This document shows, one piece after another, positions 1 to 8,647 of a stretch of 43,917 nt of DNA (the stretch's first letter is position 1; every line of letters starts with the position of its first letter). The stretch lies in assembly GCA_902802945.1 (NCBI GenBank), contig CADCOC010000064.1, forward strand, positions 1 to 43,917, written 5' to 3'. A model generated the notes under the pieces. It ran no database searches, had not been told where the DNA came from, and saw nothing but the letters and a program-made list of their open reading frames with translations. The translations under genes were made by a program, and so were the position numbers. The DNA is from an uncultured bacterium (lineage in GTDB: Bacteria > Verrucomicrobiota > Kiritimatiellia > RFP12 > UBA1067).

Positions 1-807
1 GATGGCCGGATCGTTCCCGCAGAACGGACGCGGCCCGTTGGCGTAGGCCGAAACCGCGCAGTTGACATTCGTTCCTCTCACGTGGTGGCCGATGAACGAA
101 CCGATGTCGCCGCCCGTGCCCCACACGGCGCCGGAGCACCAGCAGTCGCTGATCATCGCGTCATCGTGGGCGAGCCGCCCGACGAAGCCGCCGTAGTAGC
201 TGGCGGCGGAGCGCACGTCGCCGCGCGCCACGCAGTTGGAAATCACGGCTGGCGCATAGACGTAGCCGATGAATCCGCCCGCCATGCCGGAACCGCTCAC
301 GAAGCCGTCCGCACGGCAGTCGACGATTCGATTGACCGCGCTGCCGCCAGCACATGCCCCGACCAGGCCTCCGGCGTAGGAGTTGGTTGTCGCGATCTCG
401 ACCGTCGCGATGCAGTTGCTGATGACCGTTCCACCCGTGATGCATCCGACGAGCCCGCCGACGTACTGCTTGCCCGCGACCGTTCCAGAGACGGAGACGC
501 ACTCGATCGTCGCGTTGCTCGCACAGCCGAAGAGCCCGCGATAGTCGGCGCCCGACAGGCTGTTCGTGCAGCTGAGGTTGCGGATGGCGTAGCCGTTGCC
601 GTGGAGCGAGCCAGTGAACGGCTCCGAGGCCGTGCCGATGGGCGTCCAGTCCATGCCACCGAGGTCGATGTCCGCGCCGAGCACGTAGGAACCGCCAAGG
701 TCATTTGCAATCGCCGCAAGCCCTTCGCGAGTGGTGATGGATGTGTTCGCAAGGGCAAAGGTTGTGGCCGCAAACACGGCGGAAATTGTGAACGCTATAT
801 TTTTCAT
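1..807 (-). CDS. Secreted GLUG-repeat protein, 3' end cut by window edge
   Basis: Reading from an ATG at 807 to the left edge gives 269 codons with no stop, so the C-terminus lies outside the window. The N-terminus is a signal peptide (MKNIAFTISAVFAATTFALA), after which the protein is presumably exported. From about residue 30 there are short repeats of the type YVGGLVG / YAGGLVG / MAGGFIG / YYGGFVG, each followed by an S/R-N/D-C-like segment. This is the GLUG motif found in surface and adhesion proteins of many bacteria; the repeats likely form a beta-helix. The repeat family is visible; an adhesive or matrix role is inference. The gene starts 8 nt after the SpoU methyltransferase stop and seems to have its own promoter overlapping that stop. 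No Shine-Dalgarno is seen before the start. Confidence 0.85.
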   Translation of the reverse strand, partial: MKNIAFTISAVFAATTFALANTSITTREGLAAIANDLGGSYVLGADIDLGGMDWTPIGTASEPFTGSLHGNGYAIRNLSCTNSLSGADYRGLFGCASNATIECVSVSGTVAGKQYVGGLVGCITGGTVISNCIATVEIATTNSYAGGLVGACAGGSAVNRIVDCRADGFVSGSGMAGGFIGYVYAPAVISNCVARGDVRSAASYYGGFVGRLAHDDAMISDCWCSGAVWGTGGDIGSFIGHHVRGTNVNCAVSAYANGPRPFCGNDPAI

Positions 808-814
808 GTTGCGT

Positions 815-820
815 ATTATA
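815..820 (-). promoter_or_regulatory. -10 box TATAAT for the GLUG gene, overlapping the upstream stop codon
   Basis: A perfect TATAAT lies 7 nt before the ATG at 807. Its internal TAA is the stop codon of the SpoU methyltransferase gene. A typical start site 6-8 nt downstream would fall at or beside the start codon, and no Shine-Dalgarno is near, so a leaderless transcript is likely. There is no clear -35 box. Confidence 0.5.
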
Positions 821-1583
821 ACAAAACTCCCGATGACTTGCGAGATGTGCTTGCCGTGCGGAAAAAGGCTGCGGCCACGGCGAAGGCGCTCACGACGTTT
901 AGGGAGTTCTTCATGCCGTGCGAGGGAATCTCCAGTACCTCGTCCGCCATCGCCACAACGTCGGGATCAAGTCCGAAGCGCTCGTTGCCGAGCAGAAGCG
1001 CACATGGCCAGACGGGCGTGCAGGACGCAATGTCCGTCGCGCCGTCCGCAGTCTCCAGCGCGTACACGCGCCGGCCCTCCGCTCGAAGGCGGTCGATGAC
1101 GTCGCGCACGTCACCCGCACGTTCCCACGGAGTCGTCTCGTCCGCCCCCAGCGCGGTCTTCTTCACCTGCGCGTTCTCGGGACCCGGCGTGTAGCCGCAG
1201 AGTATCAGACAGTCCGCTCCAAAAAAATCGGCCGTGCGGAAGATGCCGCCAGCGTTGAACGCGCTGCGCACGTTGTCCGCCACCACCGTGAACGGCGCGC
1301 GGTCGGCGCGACCAGACGGAGAGTCCGTAGTGCGTATCCCCATCTCGGCGTCCGTCACCCGCGCTCGCTTGTCAACGCGCTCCAGCGGCACGAGCGCGGC
1401 CTGGATTGAACGCTGCGTCGCGCCGGGTTGGAGAAGATGCGCAAGCCCCACAAGACGCTTCGACTGCGCGCACCTGAGGTAATCAAACGCCGCACCGCGC
1501 GCACCTTCGTCGCCCGGCGCGTCGAACGCTGCCTGCACGAGGCGCAGCGCCTCCTTCCATTCCTCAGTGGAAAGGTCGATCAC
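816..1583 (-). CDS. SpoU/TrmH-family RNA 2'-O-methyltransferase
   Basis: This 255-residue protein has the three SPOUT methyltransferase motifs of the SpoU family: NVRSAFNAGGIFRTADFFG near residue 105, LLLGNERFGLDP near 197 and IPSHGMKNSLNVVSAF near 217. The last two form the trefoil-knot SAM site. The family transfers methyl groups to ribose 2'-OH in rRNA or tRNA in the cytoplasm; the exact nucleotide cannot be told from sequence. An N-terminal region of about 95 residues precedes the catalytic domain. The start is GTG, only 4 nt after the panC stop, so it is co-transcribed with panC and the M28 hydrolase. Confidence 0.9.
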   Translation of the reverse strand: MIDLSTEEWKEALRLVQAAFDAPGDEGARGAAFDYLRCAQSKRLVGLAHLLQPGATQRSIQAALVPLERVDKRARVTDAEMGIRTTDSPSGRADRAPFTVVADNVRSAFNAGGIFRTADFFGADCLILCGYTPGPENAQVKKTALGADETTPWERAGDVRDVIDRLRAEGRRVYALETADGATDIASCTPVWPCALLLGNERFGLDPDVVAMADEVLEIPSHGMKNSLNVVSAFAVAAAFFRTASTSRKSSGVLL

Positions 1584-1587
1584 GGCG

Positions 1588-2430
1588 TCACATCACGGCG
1601 TTGTCGATGAGGCGCGTCTTGCCGGCGTAGGCGGCAAGCAGCACGACCACGCCCTTATCCAGTTTCCTGACGGGCGCAAGCGTATCTGCATTGACCGCTT
1701 CCACGTAGTCAGTGCGAAGCCCGGCCCTGTCAAGGGCGATCCACGTCTCCCGCTGGAGAGCCTTCCACGGACGCGGCCCCTCGGCTGCCAGTTTCTTGAG
1801 TTTCTGCAGCGCGCGAGAGAGCGCAAGGGCGCTTTCCCGCTCGGCGTCGGAAAGATATGCGTTGCGAGAGCTGCGCGCGAGGCCGGACGGCTCGCGCACA
1901 ATCGGCGCCACGACGATCTCCAGATCGAAGTTCATGTCGCGCACCATACGGCGGATGATCGTCGCCTGCTGGTAGTCCTTCTGCCCAAACACGGCGAAAT
2001 TCGGATGCGCGAGGTTGAAGAGCTTCGCCACAACGGTGCAGACGCCGCGGAAGTGTCCCGGACGCCGCGCGCCGCAGAGGCTTCCCGAAAGCGCGCCATC
2101 CTCCACCATCCACACGCTGTGGTCTGGTGCGTACATGTTCTCGGGCGTGGGGAAGAATATCGCCGTCGCGCCCGCAGCGCGGCACTTGGCGGCGTCCGCC
2201 TTGTGGTCGCGCGGATACTGCGCGTAGTCCTCCTTCGGACCGAACTGCGTGGGGTTCACGAACACGCTCACCACGATTTCGTCCGCGCCCTTCTTTTTGG
2301 CCGCGGCGATGAGCGAGAGGTGTCCTTCGTGGAGCGCGCCCATCGTTGGGACGAGGGCAATTTTCTTTCCGGCCAGACGCTGAGCCGCGGCCCAGCGCTG
2401 GAGTTTTTTCGGATCGTTGAATGTTTTCAT
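1588..2430 (-). CDS. panC: Pantoate--beta-alanine ligase
   Basis: PanC condenses pantoate and beta-alanine with ATP to make pantothenate, the last step of vitamin B5 synthesis, in the cytoplasm. The 280-residue protein has the nucleotidyltransferase HIGH-like motif in VPTMGALHEGHL (about 28-38), SVFVNPTQFGPKEDYAQYPR, FGQKDYQQ and the SSRNAYLS loop, and matches the family's usual length of about 280. I chose the ATG at 2430, not the upstream in-frame codons at 2562, because it lies 1 nt after the M28 hydrolase stop and the protein begins MKTFNDPKKLQ, as PanC proteins do. No panB or panD is in the window. Confidence 0.96.
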   Translation of the reverse strand: MKTFNDPKKLQRWAAAQRLAGKKIALVPTMGALHEGHLSLIAAAKKKGADEIVVSVFVNPTQFGPKEDYAQYPRDHKADAAKCRAAGATAIFFPTPENMYAPDHSVWMVEDGALSGSLCGARRPGHFRGVCTVVAKLFNLAHPNFAVFGQKDYQQATIIRRMVRDMNFDLEIVVAPIVREPSGLARSSRNAYLSDAERESALALSRALQKLKKLAAEGPRPWKALQRETWIALDRAGLRTDYVEAVNADTLAPVRKLDKGVVVLLAAYAGKTRLIDNAVM

Positions 2431-2431
2431 C

Positions 2432-3343
2432 TCATTTCCCGTAGAGGAGTATGTTGAGAAATGCTGCAACCAGGCGGCCTGACGACAGGAGGGATGCCTT
2501 GGACACCTTGTCCATCGTGTCCGCCGGAGTGTGCCACCAGGCGTTGCCAGGGCCGTAGTCAAAGTCGATGAAGTTGATTGCAGGGCAACCGGCGGAAAGG
2601 AACGCGGAATGGTCGTCCGTCACAACGAGCGACTCTTCGATCTTCAGCAGATTCTTCAGCCCGGCCTTCTCGGCAGCCTGCAACGCGAGTTTCTTGAGGA
2701 TGTCGGTGGTGTTCGCGGGCACTATGATGTGCAGGTCCTTGTCGCCCAGCATGTCGAGGCAGATTGCCGTCTTGACGCTCCGGCCCCGTTCGCGGAAATA
2801 GTCCACGAGGTGCCGCGATCCGTGGAATCCGTCGTCAGGCGCGTACGCCTTGCTGCATTCCTCGCCGTCCGTCCAGACGAGCGCGATGTTGTCCGGGTGC
2901 GGCCCCGAGCGGTTGATCGCGTCGGCAAGCGCTATGAGCAGACCGCTCGTTGAGGCGCCGTCGTTGGCGCCGGGACACGGCTGCTTCGCGGTAGCGGGCG
3001 TGTCGAAATGCGACATTACAACGATCCAGTGTCCGTTGGTCCTGGTACCGGGGAACTCTATCATCACGTTGCAGAACTGCCGCTCGCCAAATGGCGTCTT
3101 GTCGTGGAAGGTATCAAGCGTCGCGTCCGCCCCGCACCAGCTCGCGCGGTCAAGCAGCCAGTTCGCGGCGAGCCTTCCGCGCAGCGTGCCGGAGTGGCGC
3201 GGCGTGCAGGCCTTGACGAATGCGCCCGCGGCGTCAAACGCGGCCTGCGCGTCATCATCCGTGAACGCCACCGGCGCCGCTGCCACCGTCCAAGCGGCCA
3301 GTGCGCACGTCGCAACTCCTCCAAGTCTCTTCAACTCAACCAT
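2432..3343 (-). CDS. Exported M28-family zinc hydrolase, glutaminyl-cyclase-like
   Basis: An N-terminal signal sequence (KRLGGVATCALAAWTVAAAPVA) is followed by an M28 fold with the expected metal ligands in order: H in MSHFDT, D in GANDGAS, E in WTDGEE, D in LDMLGD and H in WWHTPADT. The DDHSAFL and WWHTPADT blocks resemble glutaminyl-peptide cyclotransferases more than classic aminopeptidases. It may therefore cyclise N-terminal glutamine or cleave peptides in the periplasm; which one is not decided by sequence. The listed ATG directly abuts a GAGAGGAG Shine-Dalgarno. A TTG 9 nt further in (3334), at normal spacing and starting MKRLGG, may be the true start. A heptamer repeat array lies just upstream. 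Confidence 0.85.
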   Translation of the reverse strand: MVELKRLGGVATCALAAWTVAAAPVAFTDDDAQAAFDAAGAFVKACTPRHSGTLRGRLAANWLLDRASWCGADATLDTFHDKTPFGERQFCNVMIEFPGTRTNGHWIVVMSHFDTPATAKQPCPGANDGASTSGLLIALADAINRSGPHPDNIALVWTDGEECSKAYAPDDGFHGSRHLVDYFRERGRSVKTAICLDMLGDKDLHIIVPANTTDILKKLALQAAEKAGLKNLLKIEESLVVTDDHSAFLSAGCPAINFIDFDYGPGNAWWHTPADTMDKVSKASLLSSGRLVAAFLNILLYGK

Positions 3344-3368
3344 CTCCTCTCAAATCCCCGCATATCAT

Positions 3369-3396
3369 TTCCACTTTACACTTTCCATTTTACACT
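3369..3396 (-). repeat. Heptamer array 1 (parB / M28 hydrolase gap)
   Basis: Four tandem 7-bp units read on the minus strand as AGTGTAA, AATGGAA, AGTGTAA, AGTGGAA. They begin 5 nt after the parB stop and end about 25 nt before the M28 hydrolase start. Same unit family as the arrays at 4805-4861, 20072-20106 and 30311-30338. Confidence 0.85.
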
Positions 3397-3401
3397 CGCT
3401 C

Positions 3402-4481
3402 TTAGCCCATCTTCACGCCCAGCATCGCCAGAACGCGGTCGAGGTCGTCGTTGTTGACGAAGTCGATCTCCAGCACGCCCTTCGTGTGCTTGCCGTTCGC
3501 GTGCGTCATGCCGCTCGTGATGCGTACGGCGCAGCCGAGAGTGCGGCGAAGTTCGTCCGCGATGGAGTTGGCGTAGCTCTCCGGGATGTCCGGCGTGCCG
3601 GGCTTGCGCTCGACGGCCGGCGCGTGAAGCTTCGCGACGCGGCGCTCAAGCTCGCGCACGGTGAGCCCGCCCACGAGCTTGCCCGTGCGGGGATCCTGCA
3701 CCGCAACGCACGCCTGCGCGAGCTCGCAGGTCTCCGCCGCGTTGCCATAGCGCGCGTGGACGCCCTGCAGCACCTTCGCGTGGCCGACCGATATCGCACG
3801 CTGGCGGACGAGTCCCTGGACCTCTTCCGGCAAGTCGAGCAGACCGACCGCGTTCGCGATCGTCGAGCGGCCCTTCTTGCCAACGCGCTCGGCCACTTCC
3901 TCGTACGTGAGGTTGAAGTCCTCCTTTAGCGTGCGGTAGCCTACCGCCTCGTCTATCGGGTTGAGGTCGTCTCGCTGGAGGTTCTCCGTAAGCGTCATCA
4001 CCGCAGCGGTCGCGTCGTCCACGTCCTTCACCACGACCGGCACGAGCTTCAGGCCGGCCTCGCTGGCCGCGCGCTGGCGGCGTTCGCCGCAGATCAGCTC
4101 CAGCTTGCCGTCCTTTCTCCGCCGACACGTAAGCGGCTGGATGATGCCGTTCTGGCGGATGGACTCCATGAGGTCTTCCAGCGCCTCGCGCGTGAACTCG
4201 GTGCGCGGCTGCCACGGCGAGCGCTCTATCTCCCACGGCGGCACCTGCAGAACGGTATCGCCGGCCTGTGCGGCGGGGGCAGGGGCGGATGCGGGAACTA
4301 GCGGCACGACCGGCGGACGCGTGTCCGCAACCGGCGCGGCCGGCGTGATCAGAGAGTCAAGTCCACGCCCCATGCGGCCAAGGCCGCCGTGCTTCTGCTG
4401 CGACTTGATCGCGGACCGCGTTGGCGGCTTCACGCCGGACGCCTTCTTGAGAAATGGATTTGCTGGCTTTTTAGCGCTCAT
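3402..4481 (-). CDS. parB: Chromosome partitioning protein ParB
   Basis: ParB is a CTP-dependent DNA clamp that loads at parS sites and helps segregate the chromosome. The 359-residue protein shows the short N-terminal GLGRMGRGLDSLI box (about 33-45; in ParB family this is the ParA-contact region), a Pro/Ala linker, then the ParB/Srx core with GERRQRA (132-138, CTP-binding) and ENLQRDDLNPIDEA (166-179), and a helix-turn-helix (LTYEEVAERVGKKGRSTIANAV, about 191-212). The ATG at 4481 overlaps the rsfS stop as ATGA; the 15 nt upstream are not needed. No parA and no recognisable parS palindrome are in the window, which is unusual as parA is normally next door. Confidence 0.95.
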   Translation of the reverse strand: MSAKKPANPFLKKASGVKPPTRSAIKSQQKHGGLGRMGRGLDSLITPAAPVADTRPPVVPLVPASAPAPAAQAGDTVLQVPPWEIERSPWQPRTEFTREALEDLMESIRQNGIIQPLTCRRRKDGKLELICGERRQRAASEAGLKLVPVVVKDVDDATAAVMTLTENLQRDDLNPIDEAVGYRTLKEDFNLTYEEVAERVGKKGRSTIANAVGLLDLPEEVQGLVRQRAISVGHAKVLQGVHARYGNAAETCELAQACVAVQDPRTGKLVGGLTVRELERRVAKLHAPAVERKPGTPDIPESYANSIADELRRTLGCAVRITSGMTHANGKHTKGVLEIDFVNNDDLDRVLAMLGVKMG

Positions 4482-4804
4482 GTCTGCTTCTCCCAAAGTT
4501 TCTCAAGTGCGTAGTACGCGCGCGCCTCGGGGGAGAACACGTGAACGACCACGTCCACGTAGTCCACCACGATCCAGCCCGACTCGGGATCGCCGCTTGT
4601 GCGGTAGGAGGAGATTCCCGCCTCCTTCATCGCCCGCTGCGTGCCGGCGATCAGCGCCTTGAGATGCGGCGCGGCGGTGCCGGTGGCCACCACGAAAGCA
4701 TCGCAGAGGCCCGACACGCCGCGCACGTCGTACGTCTTCACGTCAACGGCCTTCTTCTCCGCCAACGCGTCAACCACGACCTTTATCTGTTCTTCAAGCG
4801 TCAT
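4478..4804 (-). CDS. rsfS: Ribosomal silencing factor RsfS
   Basis: RsfS binds ribosomal protein uL14 and blocks 30S-50S joining when nutrients are short. The 108-residue protein has the family core VDVKTYDVRGVSGLCDAFVVATGTAAPHLKAL, followed by GDPESGWIVVDYVDVVVHVFSPEARAYYALEKLW, and has the usual length. I place the start at ATG 4804 (MTLEEQIKVVV). In-frame ATGs up to 4837 would add MMNVECRMSNV, which is simply translated heptamer repeat. No Shine-Dalgarno precedes 4804 because the repeat array runs right up to the ATG. Downstream it overlaps parB by ATGA, so the two are translationally coupled. Confidence 0.93.
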   Translation of the reverse strand: MTLEEQIKVVVDALAEKKAVDVKTYDVRGVSGLCDAFVVATGTAAPHLKALIAGTQRAMKEAGISSYRTSGDPESGWIVVDYVDVVVHVFSPEARAYYALEKLWEKQT

Positions 4805-4861
4805 AACATTCGACATCCGACATTCAACATTCATCACTAGCCACTAGCCACTAACCACTAA
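4805..4861 (-). repeat. Heptamer array 2, filling the recA-rsfS gap exactly
   Basis: Eight 7-bp units plus one base occupy everything between the recA stop and the rsfS ATG. In transcription order the units are AGTGATT (its first two bases precede and overlap the recA TGA), AGTGGTT, AGTGGCT, AGTGGCT, AGTGATG, AATGTTG, AATGTCG, GATGTCG, AATGTT. The first half carries a TAG at each unit junction; the second half carries an ATG in each unit. Confidence 0.88.
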
Positions 4862-5911
<1,050 letters not shown>

Positions 5912-5939
5912 GTTCTCTCCTAAGTGTCCTGACCGTTGA

Positions 5940-5969
5940 ATTATACCAAAATTCCCCCCGAATGGGCAA
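5940..5969 (-). promoter_or_regulatory. recA promoter
   Basis: Minus strand: TTGCCC at 5964-5969, an 18-nt spacer, then TATAAT at 5940-5945 preceded by TGG (extended -10, TGGTATAAT). The start codon is about 29 nt downstream, with a Shine-Dalgarno between. Confidence 0.7.
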
Positions 5970-5977
5970 GTCTGTCC

Positions 5978-6005
5978 TTGATTCGTGCGCAAGATGTGGT
6001 ACACT
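5978..6005 (+). promoter_or_regulatory. Promoter for the DedA gene
   Basis: Plus strand: TTGATT at 5978-5983, a 16-nt spacer, then TACACT at 6000-6005 preceded by TGG (extended -10). It is divergent from and adjacent to the recA promoter. Confidence 0.55.
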
Positions 6006-6052
6006 TGTCGCCTGCCTTGAGCAAAGAAACAAAAAAGGAACACGAAAACGCC

Positions 6053-6718
6053 ATGCTAGACGCACTCGCCGCCCACCTCGACGCAATCGCCGCGCTCGCC
6101 CCCGTTTGGGGCTACGCGCTCATCTTCGCCTTCATGGCGATCGAGAGCTCCTTCATCCCCTTCCCCAGCGAGATCGTGATGATCCCTGCCGGCTTCCTCG
6201 CCGCGCGCGGGGAGCTCTCGCTGCACGCGCCCGTGCCGGACATGGCGCTCGCCATCCTCGTGGGTCTCGCCGGCTCGCTCGCCGGCGCGTACTTCAACTA
6301 CTATCTCTCGGCCAAGCTCGGAGAGCCCTTCCTGCGCAAGCACGGCAAGTGGTTCTTCCTCAAGCCGGAGGCCCTCGACCGCGCATGCGAGGTGTTCAAC
6401 CGCTACGGCGGCGCCACCACGTTCGTCTGCCGGCTCATCCCCGTGATAAGGCAGCTCATCTCCATTCCCGCCGGACTCGCGCGGATGCCCCTCGGCAAGT
6501 TCACGTTCTTCACGGGACTCGGCGCCGGCATCTGGACGGCCATACTCGTCCTCATCGGCTACGCGCTCGGACGCTCCGCCGGCGACATCACCTACGTAGA
6601 CCTTGTCCACAAGGGCAAGGCCATGCTCGACGCCCATCTCGTGTGGATCATCCTCGGCGCGCTAGTCCTCGGCGTCGCATACGTCGCCATCACCAAGCTC
6701 GTCATGCGCCGCCGCTGA
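6053..6718 (+). CDS. DedA-family inner-membrane protein
   Basis: A 221-residue membrane protein of the DedA/VTT family. Some members act as undecaprenyl-phosphate or phospholipid flippases and support membrane homeostasis. Family marks are visible: [23 protein letters not shown] near residues 25-47, the small-residue helix [56 protein letters not shown] near 121-147 (conserved re-entrant loop with R and P), and a C-terminal hydrophobic helix. The ATG at 6053 follows an AAAAGGAA Shine-Dalgarno; the open frame before it covers the promoter region. It is monocistronic and convergent with the next gene. Confidence 0.92.
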   Translation: MLDALAAHLDAIAALAPVWGYALIFAFMAIESSFIPFPSEIVMIPAGFLAARGELSLHAPVPDMALAILVGLAGSLAGAYFNYYLSAKLGEPFLRKHGKWFFLKPEALDRACEVFNRYGGATTFVCRLIPVIRQLISIPAGLARMPLGKFTFFTGLGAGIWTAILVLIGYALGRSAGDITYVDLVHKGKAMLDAHLVWIILGALVLGVAYVAITKLVMRRR

Positions 6719-6739
6719 CCTACGGCCCCGATCCGTTCC

Positions 6740-6752
6740 CGCTTGCAAAGCG
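6740..6752. other. Short inverted repeat between convergent genes
   Basis: CGCTT-GCA-AAGCG, a perfect 5-bp stem with a 3-nt loop, sits in the 44-bp gap between the convergent DedA and phosphatase-family genes. Position suggests a bidirectional 3' end, but no T-run follows on either strand, so it is not a standard intrinsic terminator. Confidence 0.3.
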
Positions 6753-6762
6753 CGATCATTCG

Positions 6763-8451
6763 TCAAAAATCCTTCTTGGAGACGATCTCTCCGTTCGGGC
6801 CAACCACGATGTCGTGGAAGCGGTCGTGGGCGTCTGGGTATCTGAAGAGCCTATTCTCCTCGCGAAGCGCCGCTTCGGCCTCTGCAACGGATGGCCTACT
6901 CGCCGCTGCGGACTTCATAAATGCGGCAACTCTGGAGTGCCCAGTCGGCGTACCGTTGTAAACGAGCGGGCCGGATGCGCCTTCGGGTTTCACCCAAAGT
7001 ATCGCCGACTCGGACGGATGGTGCCCTGGGGCATGCGGCGCGATGCTTACGCCGTGGTCTGCGGTGACAACTATGAGGGACTTGTCATACACCCCCTTCT
7101 CGCGCATGGCGTCCATCAACCGCGCAAGGTTGTAAAGCGGGTTTCGCACAAGGTCCGGAAGCGCCTCGCGTCCAAAACTGCGCGTTCCGAGGCTGTTTCC
7201 GTCACGGTCAAAGGCGAGCGGCGGATGCGCACCGCGCGTGTGGAACAACCCGAATACGGTTTTCGCATGGGTGAACCCGGCGGCGGCAAGGCGCGGATAC
7301 ATCGCATGTTCGTACCTAAAGTTCGATTCGTCCTTCCCGGACATCGGGTCGTTCCTGATTTTTGCATAGAGGAAATGGGCCTTCGCCACGTATGGCGCAA
7401 TCCGGAACACCGTGACGTCAAAGAGGTTCAGGTACGGCACCTCCTTCGAGCGCAGTAGCAGCGCGGTCCATCCGTGTTTTTGCCTGACCTTCACCGGTAC
7501 GCGCTTCTCCACCTTCGCGTTTGTAAAGCCGTAAGGCAACAAGTCAGGCACGAGCGACACCTCCGCACCGGCCTCCACGTAGGGCATGAGAAAAGAATCC
7601 CCGCCGTACACCGACATCGAGTATTCCGCCTTCGATGTGGATTCAGGTTCAAAGTATTTTCCCGTCATGAGCCCTGGCAGACCGCGTTTGGTACACTCGT
7701 GCATCCCGACGTTGTTCGTGAACGCCACAAAACCGGAGAACTTCGCGGAGAGGTCTGGCGACGACCTGACGATATCAGTCGAGACACTTCCCGGCATCGA
7801 GTCCAGGATGAACACGAGCACATTGCGCTCGTGCGAGAACTTGAAGTTCTCAATTATGTCTATCTGCCGCTCGAATCCGCCTGCAAGGCCGCCGCCAACC
7901 TTGCCGCTCGTCGACGCCTCGTTGTCGCGCCTGACGTCGAACAGGGAGGCGAGCGCAAGCACCACGAGCACCGCCGCCGCGAAATGCGCGCGGCCCGGCA
8001 GCCACCGAGCCGCCGCAAGAGCGCCGATCAGCAGCACGCCCCATGCGCAGCAGTCCCAGACGTAGCGTGATGCAACGGACAGCTCCGGCGCGACTGCGCC
8101 GTTGATCTCCGGTAGCCCCGCCGACAGCGGTCCCGCCTCCAGGTACGCGCAGGCTGCAGCCGCAACGACGAGCCACTGCACCACGCCGCGCGCGCGCCGA
8201 CCGACGATCGCGAAGACTGCCGCGAGGAGTGCCGTCCCGGCCGCGAAGACCACTCCGAGTTCGACGAGGAGCCGACCAATGCCGAACGGGTACATAGACT
8301 CGTTGCCGAGAAAGGACTGCAGCGGCAGAACAACCGTCACGACGGCCGCGACAGCTGCCGCGACGGCCACCGATCGTGCCGTGCCGCCGCGAAGGTGATC
8401 ATAGAGCATCATAAGTACACTGCGTTTTTGTTGCATTCGGACCACCTTCAT
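6763..8451 (-). CDS. Membrane-anchored alkaline-phosphatase-superfamily (sulfatase/phosphotransferase-like) enzyme
   Basis: The 562-residue protein begins with about five hydrophobic helices (roughly 25-45, 60-83, 90-103, 130-148, 156-172), followed by a soluble alkaline-phosphatase fold. NVLVFILDSMPG (210-221) carries the first metal-binding Asp. HECTKRGLPGLMTGKYF (251-267) is placed where the nucleophile Thr/Ser of phosphoethanolamine and phosphoglycerol transferases sits, probably Thr254. SLIVVTADHGVSI is the second metal motif. In LtaS/EptA/OpgB-like enzymes this architecture transfers phospho-alcohols to surface polymers outside the inner membrane. It begins 4 nt after the tiny membrane-protein gene and closes the surface-polymer operon. 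Substrate unknown; a hydrolase role is also possible. Confidence 0.8.
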   Translation of the reverse strand: MKVVRMQQKRSVLMMLYDHLRGGTARSVAVAAAVAAVVTVVLPLQSFLGNESMYPFGIGRLLVELGVVFAAGTALLAAVFAIVGRRARGVVQWLVVAAAACAYLEAGPLSAGLPEINGAVAPELSVASRYVWDCCAWGVLLIGALAAARWLPGRAHFAAAVLVVLALASLFDVRRDNEASTSGKVGGGLAGGFERQIDIIENFKFSHERNVLVFILDSMPGSVSTDIVRSSPDLSAKFSGFVAFTNNVGMHECTKRGLPGLMTGKYFEPESTSKAEYSMSVYGGDSFLMPYVEAGAEVSLVPDLLPYGFTNAKVEKRVPVKVRQKHGWTALLLRSKEVPYLNLFDVTVFRIAPYVAKAHFLYAKIRNDPMSGKDESNFRYEHAMYPRLAAAGFTHAKTVFGLFHTRGAHPPLAFDRDGNSLGTRSFGREALPDLVRNPLYNLARLMDAMREKGVYDKSLIVVTADHGVSIAPHAPGHHPSESAILWVKPEGASGPLVYNGTPTGHSRVAAFMKSAAASRPSVAEAEAALREENRLFRYPDAHDRFHDIVVGPNGEIVSKKDF

Positions 8452-8455
8452 CGCC

Positions 8456-8647
8456 CTAGGCGTTCTTGATCTCTATTTCTTCCTCGACTTCCTTGCCGGA
8501 GTTTTCGTCACGGCGGAGGACCTTGTTGGTTCCCTTCTTGATCTTGCGCCAAATAACGCCGAATACGACGCCTAGCGCGATTGCAACACCGGCAATCGCC
8601 TGCACGGTGTAGGACATGACAGATGGATCGATGTATGCGAACATCAT
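8456..8647 (-). CDS. Small single-pass membrane protein of the surface-polymer cluster
   Basis: A 63-residue protein: a short N-terminal AYIDPSV segment, one membrane helix (about 14-33, VQAIAGVAIALGVVFGVIW), then a strongly charged tail rich in Lys and then Glu. Small proteins starting with AYIDP-like residues are, from memory, often found beside phosphoglycerol-transferase-type genes in polysaccharide clusters; I know of no assigned function. Its start overlaps the upstream fusion gene's stop as ATGA and the downstream enzyme begins 4 nt after its stop, so it is made together with both and may be a small partner subunit. Confidence 0.75.
   Translation of the reverse strand: MMFAYIDPSVMSYTVQAIAGVAIALGVVFGVIWRKIKKGTNKVLRRDENSGKEVEEEIEIKNA

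Noticed and set aside
5912..5975. LexA/SOS operator upstream of recA
   Set aside because: No palindrome of known LexA type (CTG-N10-CAG or GAAC-N4-GTTC) found.
5912..6043. N-terminal extension of RecA by 44 residues
   Set aside because: It would translate the promoter; the ATG at 5911 has a proper ribosome site and the usual RecA N-terminus.
6719..6762. Intrinsic terminator between the convergent DedA and phosphatase-family genes
   Set aside because: Only a 5-bp stem and no T-run at the proper side on either strand.
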